11,899 nt of DNA, taken from the NCBI GenBank assembly GCA_963545585.1, contig CAUUKX010000068.1:1-11899 (forward strand), in the 5' to 3' direction. Below, one piece after another: positions 8,344 through 11,899 of this stretch. The position numbers and the translations under genes were made by a program. This DNA comes from W11650 sp963545585. Its GTDB lineage: Bacteria > Bacillota > Clostridia > Lachnospirales > Vallitaleaceae. The notes beneath the pieces were generated by a model. The model did not search any database, was not told the origin of the DNA, and saw only the letters and a program-made list of their open reading frames with translations. Position 1 is the first letter of the stretch. Every line of letters starts with the position of its first letter.

Positions 8344-8534
8344 TCAACTTTCCCATAGTCTTTTTTGGCTCTGTCCCGCTCAGAGAGCGGGTGCATGGAC
8401 TCACTCTCGCGATTTGCTTTGCAAATCGCATTCCGTTCCTGCCCATGCAACGAGCCCTGATCGAAAGCTTCGCTTTCTGCCCGGGCGGGCAGTCTGCCTA
8501 AAAAAGACTGTTCTGACGAACATGGGAAAGTTGA
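8344..8534. mobile_element. 191-bp MITE-like non-autonomous element inserted in the toxin-antitoxin leader
   Basis: The ends are perfect 13-bp inverted repeats: TCAACTTTCCCAT (8344-8356) and ATGGGAAAGTTGA (8522-8534). Inside them, AGTCTTTTTT (8357-8366) pairs with AAAAAAGACT (8500-8509), and GGC (8367-8369) with GCC (8496-8498). The right arm carries an extra GTTC-TGAC-GAAC hairpin (8510-8521). The centre holds more hairpins: CCCGCTC/GAGCGGG (8375-8391); GCGATTTGC/GCAAATCGC (8409-8429) inside TGCATGG/CCATGCA (8392-8398 with 8443-8449); GAAAGC/GCTTTC (8463-8477); and CTGCCC/GGGCAG (8477-8492). It has no open reading frame of note, so it must have been moved by a transposase encoded elsewhere. 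A 9-bp duplication fits several IS families, and the parent cannot be named from this window. The operon's transcript should carry the element as a folded leader. Confidence 0.82.
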
Positions 8535-8543
8535 GTTACTAAG
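8535..8543. repeat. Right target site duplication of the MITE-like element
   Basis: This GTTACTAAG is the exact copy of the left duplication at 8335-8343. Removing the element and one copy restores a compact promoter, paired operator and ribosome binding site in front of the antitoxin. Confidence 0.85.
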
Positions 8544-8546
8544 TAA
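8536..8546. promoter_or_regulatory. Putative operator palindrome 2, displaced by the MITE
   Basis: TTACTAAGTAA matches palindrome 1 except for its central base. Before the insertion the two sites would have been separated only by GG, forming a 26-bp near-perfect dyad. The copy here is whole only because of the target duplication. It now lies 200 bp farther from the promoter, just upstream of the ribosome binding site. Confidence 0.5.
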
Positions 8547-8550
8547 TTGA

Positions 8551-8557
8551 AAGGAGG
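8551..8557 (+). promoter_or_regulatory. Antitoxin ribosome binding site
   Basis: AAGGAGG lies 7 nt before the ATG at 8565. This rules out the in-frame TTG at 8547, which lies upstream of the site. Confidence 0.85.
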
Positions 8558-8564
8558 AGTGATT

Positions 8565-8825
8565 ATGAATAAGAGTAATACAGTGACTTGTTCCTTTTCC
8601 ATGGACAGAGAAGTCTATAATGCCTTTAAGAGCATTATTACTCGTAATGGCGAGAATGTAAAAGGCAACATCGTAAGATATATGCAGAATGTGATTGCTT
8701 ATGAAATACCAAACGCAGAAACTATTGCGGCAATCGAGGAAGTTCAGAGAATGAAAGCCGATCCTACGATTGGTAAGACCTACAACACGGTGGATGAAAT
8801 GATGAGGGACTTGCTTGATGTATAA
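8565..8825 (+). CDS. RelB/DinJ family antitoxin
   Basis: The 86-residue protein is the first gene of a two-gene type II toxin-antitoxin operon and should bind and neutralise the toxin encoded next to it. The N-terminal part (about residues 5-45) starts with the strand-like TVTCSFSMDREVYNAF, as expected for the ribbon-helix-helix DNA-binding domain of DinJ-type antitoxins. The C-terminal part (about 48-86) is the acidic, helix-prone toxin-binding tail (IPNAETIAAIEEV and TVDEMMRDLL). The length equals that of E. coli DinJ. Its stop codon overlaps the toxin start by 8 nt, giving translational coupling. Together with the toxin it probably represses the promoter at 8290-8318 through the TTACTNAGTAA palindromes. 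The pair is more AT-rich and uses codons differently from nifJ and the gene after it, which suggests horizontal acquisition. Confidence 0.88.
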   Translation: MNKSNTVTCSFSMDREVYNAFKSIITRNGENVKGNIVRYMQNVIAYEIPNAETIAAIEEVQRMKADPTIGKTYNTVDEMMRDLLDV

Positions 8826-9090
8826 AATAAGACCCTCGATAAAATTTCAAAAAGATTTAAAGAGAGTGCAGAGAAGAGGCTATGATATTTCTTTATTAAC
8901 GAATGTGCTTACTATTTTAGCAAATGGAGAGTCTCTTCCTGCCAAATACCAAGACCATGATTTGAGCGGAAATTATAAAGGGTGCAGGGAATGTCATATC
9001 ACACCCGATTGGCTTTTAATTTATGAGATATTAGAGGGCGAGTTGATTTTGTACCTAACTCGAACAGGAACACACAGCGATTTGTTTTAG
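8818..9090 (+). CDS. YafQ-like toxin (RelE superfamily mRNA interferase)
   Basis: The 90-residue protein resembles the YafQ branch of the RelE/ParE fold; such toxins cut mRNA on the ribosome and stop translation. The residues that matter in E. coli YafQ (H50, H63, D67, H87, F91) line up with H47, H60, D64, H86 and F90 here, within DHDLSGNYKG, CHITPDWLLIYE and TRTGTHSDLF. The toxin therefore looks catalytically intact, not decayed. I chose ATG 8818, which overlaps the antitoxin stop codon and has AGGGA 8 nt upstream; a TTG one codon earlier is less likely. The tight overlap means the toxin is translated only with the antitoxin. The target sequence preference cannot be read from the sequence. 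Confidence 0.92.
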   Translation: MYKIRPSIKFQKDLKRVQRRGYDISLLTNVLTILANGESLPAKYQDHDLSGNYKGCRECHITPDWLLIYEILEGELILYLTRTGTHSDLF

Positions 9091-9124
9091 GAGTAAGGAG
9101 TTGGATTATAAAAGGGAGAATGAG

Positions 9125-10126
9125 ATGAAAACGTTTGAAAGATTGGACGAATGTTATCAAAAAGCTGAGGTCATAGAGTTTGACGACAGCGATAAATTTA
9201 TTTTATTCAGTGATGTTCATCGCGGAGACAATAGTATCAGTGATGATTTTGCTACCAATCAGCATCTGTATTTTTCAGCGTTGCAGCATTATTACGACCG
9301 CGGTTTTACCTATATTGAGTTGGGCGATGGGGATGAATTGTGGGAACACAGCAGTTTTGAGCATATTGCTTCGGCACATCATGAAGTGTTTATGCTGCAG
9401 CGGGAATTTTACCGGCAGGGGCGAATGTACCGGCTGTTTGGCAACCATGATATGATTTTGCGTGATAAAAATTGGGTCAGACGCAATTTGATGCATTTTG
9501 AGGACGATTATCAAGAAGTAGAAACCGATTTATTTGAGGGGATTGAAATTCCGGAAAGTTTGATTTTAAAATACCGTAAGACCGGCGATGAGTTTCTTTT
9601 GGTACATGGCCATCAGGGGGATTTGGTCAATGACCAGCTATGGCTCCCGACCATGCTTTCTTTGCGCTATTTTTGGCGGTTTCTTCATATTGTCGGCTTT
9701 CATAATCCGGCCAGTCCGGCCAAAAATCGGGTCAAGCGGCATAAGATTGAAAGAACCTTCAGCAAATGGATTTATAAAAATAAAAAAGCCATTATTTGCG
9801 GTCATACACATCGGGCAAAGTTAGCTAAAACCGTAGAGCTGCCGTATTTTAATACCGGCTGCTGCGTTCAGCCGCGGGCGGTTTCGGGGATTGAAATCGA
9901 GGACGGAAATTTGACTTTAGTTCAGTGGAAGGTGGAGGCAGATTATAATGGCGTGCTGCGAACAATCCGCAAGGTGATTCAAGGGCCACGGGACATTGAA
10001 AATTTCTTGTTTTTTAAAAATTATAAAAAATGGCGGCAGATGTATTTTAAGGGAAACCGCCGGCAGAAGGCGGAAAACGCTTTTACCGATAAGCTGATTA
10101 AAAAGGTAAGGAGAATATTGGATTAA
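9125..10126 (+). CDS. Calcineurin-like metallophosphoesterase
   Basis: The 333-residue protein has the full set of two-metal phosphoesterase motifs: D30-V-H32-R-G-D35, G67-D68-G-D-E71, G106-N-H-D109, V160-H-G-H163 and G226-H-T-H229. The fold and spacing recall UDP-diacylglucosamine pyrophosphatase-like (LpxH-type) enzymes, but a lipid A role is unlikely in a Gram-positive, and the real substrate is unknown. There is no signal peptide or clear membrane segment, so it should be cytosolic. The C-terminal region (about 250-333) is rich in Lys and Arg. ATG 9125 is chosen because AGGGAG lies 6 nt upstream; the TTG at 9101 abuts GGAG and has no usable spacing. It starts 34 nt after the toxin stop with no terminator between, so it may be read from the toxin-antitoxin promoter. 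Confidence 0.85.
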   Translation: MKTFERLDECYQKAEVIEFDDSDKFILFSDVHRGDNSISDDFATNQHLYFSALQHYYDRGFTYIELGDGDELWEHSSFEHIASAHHEVFMLQREFYRQGRMYRLFGNHDMILRDKNWVRRNLMHFEDDYQEVETDLFEGIEIPESLILKYRKTGDEFLLVHGHQGDLVNDQLWLPTMLSLRYFWRFLHIVGFHNPASPAKNRVKRHKIERTFSKWIYKNKKAIICGHTHRAKLAKTVELPYFNTGCCVQPRAVSGIEIEDGNLTLVQWKVEADYNGVLRTIRKVIQGPRDIENFLFFKNYKKWRQMYFKGNRRQKAENAFTDKLIKKVRRILD

Positions 10127-10130
10127 CTCT

Positions 10131-10182
10131 GGGAGAGCCGTTTGTCTGAATTGTTACTTTGGCAGGACAGGCGGCTTTCTTT
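10131..10182 (+). terminator. Probable terminator after the metallophosphoesterase
   Basis: AGCCG plus TTTGTC (10136-10146) pairs with GACAGG plus CGGCT (10166-10176), including two G-T wobbles, and the stem can extend outward a few more pairs. The loop is 19 nt. The tail TTTCTTTC is T-rich but interrupted, so efficiency is uncertain. Confidence 0.6.
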
Positions 10183-10396
10183 CATTTGGCAGCTGGTGTC
10201 GGCTTAATGACCGCAGAGTCATGCGTTGAAATATTGTATCATTATTTCCTGCTTTGGCAAATAATGAATCGCTGACCAGCGCAGAGCAGTTTTTAAAAAT
10301 GAGTTGGCGGTAGGAAAAAATAAAAAAATTTCAGAAGTTATGCAATGAAAATCAAATTTTGTTGTGTATATGAGTGAAAGGCCTTTACATAAAGAG
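10183..10396. other. Spacer with small palindromes, no confident gene or promoter
   Basis: This gap before the sigma factor holds three inverted repeats: ATGAC/GTCAT (10207-10222), TCATTATTT/AAATAATGA with an 11-nt loop (10239-10267), and CGCT/AGCG near 10270. An open stretch of about 30 codons reads ...ALANNESLTSAEQFLKMSWR and then stops, without a start codon; it could be a gene remnant or chance. I found no convincing sigma-A promoter, and no clear ECF-type promoter that would show autoregulation. Confidence 0.4.
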
Positions 10397-10403
10397 AAGG
10401 GAG
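10397..10403 (+). promoter_or_regulatory. Sigma factor ribosome binding site
   Basis: AAGGGAG lies 5 nt before ATG 10409. It supports this start over the GTG at 10364 and the ATG at 10370, which have no such site. Confidence 0.8.
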
Positions 10404-10408
10404 AGCGT

Positions 10409-10969
10409 ATGAACGATCAGGAAATCATTGATTTATATTGGGCACGGGAAGAAAATGCCATCACAGCGACAGCCGAAAAATATGGCAGTTACTGTCATGC
10501 AATTGCCTATCGGATTTTGTACAATAATCAGGATGCAGAAGAATGTACTAACGATACCTATCTGGGAGCGTGGAATTCGATGCCGCCGCGGCGGCCCAAT
10601 CGTTTATCAACTTACTTGGGAAAAATCACGCGCAACCTTGCTCTTAACCGGTATAAGCGGTATACCGCAGAAAAACGGGGCGGCGGACAGGTAGAGAGCG
10701 TATTATCGGAATTAGAGGACTGTATTCCGGCAGCGGGGAGCGTTGAGCAGGCGGCCGAGGAGGAAGTCCTGATTTCGGTGATTAATCGTTTTTTGCAGGC
10801 GCAGCCGAGGGAAAAACGCAATATTTTTATTCGCCGTTATTGGCATTTGTGGGCAGTCCGAAACATTGCCGATGCCTATGGTATGAGCGAAAGCAAGGTG
10901 ACTTCAACGCTTTTTCGGATGCGCGGCGAATTAAAAAGATGTCTGGAACAGGAGGATATTGTGCTATGA
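10409..10969 (+). CDS. ECF-type RNA polymerase sigma factor
   Basis: The 186-residue protein has the two-domain layout of group 4 sigma factors, which direct RNA polymerase to a small regulon when released from an anti-sigma factor. Region 2 spans about residues 10-85, with the typical DAEECTNDTYLGAWNS stretch (42-57) and TYLGKITRNLALNRYKR (68-84) for core and -10 contact. After a linker, region 4 spans about 115-180 with a helix-turn-helix near 149-172 (AVRNIADAYGMSESKVTSTLFRMR) for the -35 element; the string is split by the turn at G158. There is no sigma region 3, and none of the SigI C-terminal domain. Its stop codon overlaps the start of the next gene by 4 nt (ATGA), so the two are coupled and that protein is its likely regulator. 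Confidence 0.92.
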   Translation: MNDQEIIDLYWAREENAITATAEKYGSYCHAIAYRILYNNQDAEECTNDTYLGAWNSMPPRRPNRLSTYLGKITRNLALNRYKRYTAEKRGGGQVESVLSELEDCIPAAGSVEQAAEEEVLISVINRFLQAQPREKRNIFIRRYWHLWAVRNIADAYGMSESKVTSTLFRMRGELKRCLEQEDIVL

Positions 10970-11899
10970 AAATGGAAAGACTGTTATATGCCATTGGCAA
11001 AATTGATGATCAGCTGATTGCGGATGCGGAAAATGAAAACAGAGCGGCTGCGAAAAGTACTTGGCTGAAATGGGGTCTCATGGCAGCCGGCTTAGCACTG
11101 GCGGTTGGCTTAGGGATTGCTGCAAGTTCCATTTACAGCAATATGGCGGTTGGAGCTTTTACGATGGATGTGAATCCGAGTGTTGAATATATTGTGGCAC
11201 GCAGCGGAATGGTTAAAGATGCCGTTTTCCTGAACAGGGATGCCGAGCAGGCGCTGAAAAATGTAACGCTGAAGAAGCAAAGTGTGGAAATGGCAATAAC
11301 ACGAACAATTGCTGCTTATGAAGCCGGCGGCTATATTAAGAACGGGCAAGCAGCGGTTTTGGTTTCTTTTGACCGCCGGCTCAGCGCCGACAGCAAGCTG
11401 AAAAATACGCTTTCAGATTCTATTCAAAAGGCATGGGAAAGAGCGGATGTAGACAGTAAGTTGATTTTTCAGTCGGAATCGGGCAGTGCCGAGGCTGACA
11501 AGTTGGCGGAAGAATTAGACATTTCTCGGGGCAAGGCGGATCGGATTTTGGAGACAGCGGCTCAAACCGGCAAACCGGCGGCGGAAATAGCACAGCTGCC
11601 ATTAAACGAACTACTTCAATTACCGGGCAAACCCAAGGAAAAGTCAGAAGAAAAACCAAAAGAAACATCGGAAGAAAAACCCAAGGCAGAGTCGGAGTTT
11701 ATTGGCGTAGAAGCAGCTAAAGCGATTGCCTTAAAAGATGCGGGGCTGGGCGAGACGGCGCAGAAGGTGGTCTTTACTAAAGAAGAGCTAAACCGCAATC
11801 AGGGCAAACCCTGCTATCTGCTGGAGTTTTACACCGGTCAGCAGGAGTACTTTTATAAAATTGATGCCAAAACCGGTGATATATGGGTGCGCCAGTGCT
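10966..11899 (+). CDS. RsgI-like membrane anti-sigma factor with PepSY-like C-terminus (3' end outside window)
   Basis: The frame is open to the right edge (311 codons seen). Start ATG 10966 overlaps the sigma stop codon; AGGAGG lies 10 nt upstream. The short N-terminus (1-35) would hold the sigma factor in the cytosol. One hydrophobic segment (about 37-58) crosses the membrane. Residues about 60-135 resemble the conserved extracytoplasmic domain of RsgI anti-sigma factors: FTMDVNPSVEY, a VFLN motif, and GGYIKNGQAAVLVSF. It contains N70-P71, the type of Asn-Pro bond at which RsgI proteins self-cleave. Residues about 136-220 are a helical region. An acidic-basic linker with two tandem KPKExSEE octads follows (about 222-243). 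Residues 245-311 look like a PepSY domain ending in YFYKIDAKTGDIW. Function by analogy: it senses an envelope signal and frees the sigma factor by proteolysis. Confidence 0.82.
   Translation, partial: MKMERLLYAIGKIDDQLIADAENENRAAAKSTWLKWGLMAAGLALAVGLGIAASSIYSNMAVGAFTMDVNPSVEYIVARSGMVKDAVFLNRDAEQALKNVTLKKQSVEMAITRTIAAYEAGGYIKNGQAAVLVSFDRRLSADSKLKNTLSDSIQKAWERADVDSKLIFQSESGSAEADKLAEELDISRGKADRILETAAQTGKPAAEIAQLPLNELLQLPGKPKEKSEEKPKETSEEKPKAESEFIGVEAAKAIALKDAGLGETAQKVVFTKEELNRNQGKPCYLLEFYTGQQEYFYKIDAKTGDIWVRQC

Noticed and set aside
8344..8534. CRISPR repeat or tRNA-like element
   Set aside because: The hairpins differ in sequence, and there are no regularly spaced direct repeats or tRNA arms. 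Terminal inverted repeats with a target duplication explain the structure better.
8547..8564. TTG start for the antitoxin six codons upstream of the ATG
   Set aside because: The TTG precedes the AAGGAGG site, which is correctly spaced for ATG 8565.
9101..9124. TTG start for the metallophosphoesterase
   Set aside because: The GGAG in front of it directly abuts the TTG with no spacer, whereas ATG 9125 has a properly spaced AGGGAG.
10364..10408. Longer N-terminus of the sigma factor from GTG 10364 or ATG 10370
   Set aside because: No ribosome binding site precedes them, the extra residues are not typical of ECF factors, and ATG 10409 has AAGGGAG at 5 nt.
11110..11798. Minus-strand frames of 60-82 codons
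   Set aside because: They are antisense shadows of the anti-sigma gene, which is open in the + frame from 10966 to the end of the window.

Overview
The window looks like part of the chromosome of an anaerobic, low-to-mid GC Gram-positive bacterium, most likely a member of Clostridia (Bacillota). This is inferred from the strong AAGGAGG ribosome binding sites, sigma-A type promoters, a clostridial-type single-chain pyruvate:ferredoxin oxidoreductase, a DinJ/YafQ-type toxin-antitoxin pair and an ECF sigma factor with an RsgI-like anti-sigma factor. No species can be named. Every gene supported here is on the + strand.

Layout. (1) Positions 1-4262 hold the 3' part of a very large signalling gene: the C-lobe of a Ser/Thr protein kinase, a P-loop ATPase module, a TPR-like region, a GAF domain and a C-terminal diguanylate cyclase (GGDEF) domain. 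It ends at a perfect 18-bp stem terminator. (2) A promoter at 4416-4444 drives a leader of about 195 nt with a possible three-way-junction fold, followed by nifJ (4647-8186). NifJ is a complete pyruvate:ferredoxin oxidoreductase with all its Fe-S and thiamine-binding residues, and a terminator follows it. (3) A toxin-antitoxin operon (promoter 8290-8318, antitoxin 8565-8825, toxin 8818-9090) has had a 191-bp non-coding, hairpin-rich element inserted between promoter and antitoxin. The element has 13-bp perfect terminal inverted repeats and a 9-bp target duplication, so it is a MITE-like element. It landed in a pair of 11-bp palindromes that look like the operon's operator and moved the second one 200 bp downstream. 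(4) A metallophosphoesterase gene (9125-10126) follows the toxin after only 34 nt and without a terminator. (5) After a spacer of about 280 bp come an ECF sigma factor (10409-10969) and, overlapping by 4 nt, an anti-sigma factor (10966 to beyond the window end) with one membrane segment, an RsgI-like extracytoplasmic domain carrying an Asn-Pro site, and a C-terminal PepSY-like domain.

How it fits together. nifJ is a core metabolic gene (pyruvate to acetyl-CoA plus reduced ferredoxin) and appears to be monocistronic. The kinase/GGDEF protein and the sigma/anti-sigma pair are separate signalling modules. The toxin-antitoxin operon with its MITE is the accessory part. The two features most worth following up are the MITE splitting the toxin-antitoxin operator and the structured nifJ leader. 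The kinase-to-cyclase fusion and the Asn-Pro-bearing anti-sigma factor are also notable. I found no CRISPR array, tRNA, rRNA or transposase gene.
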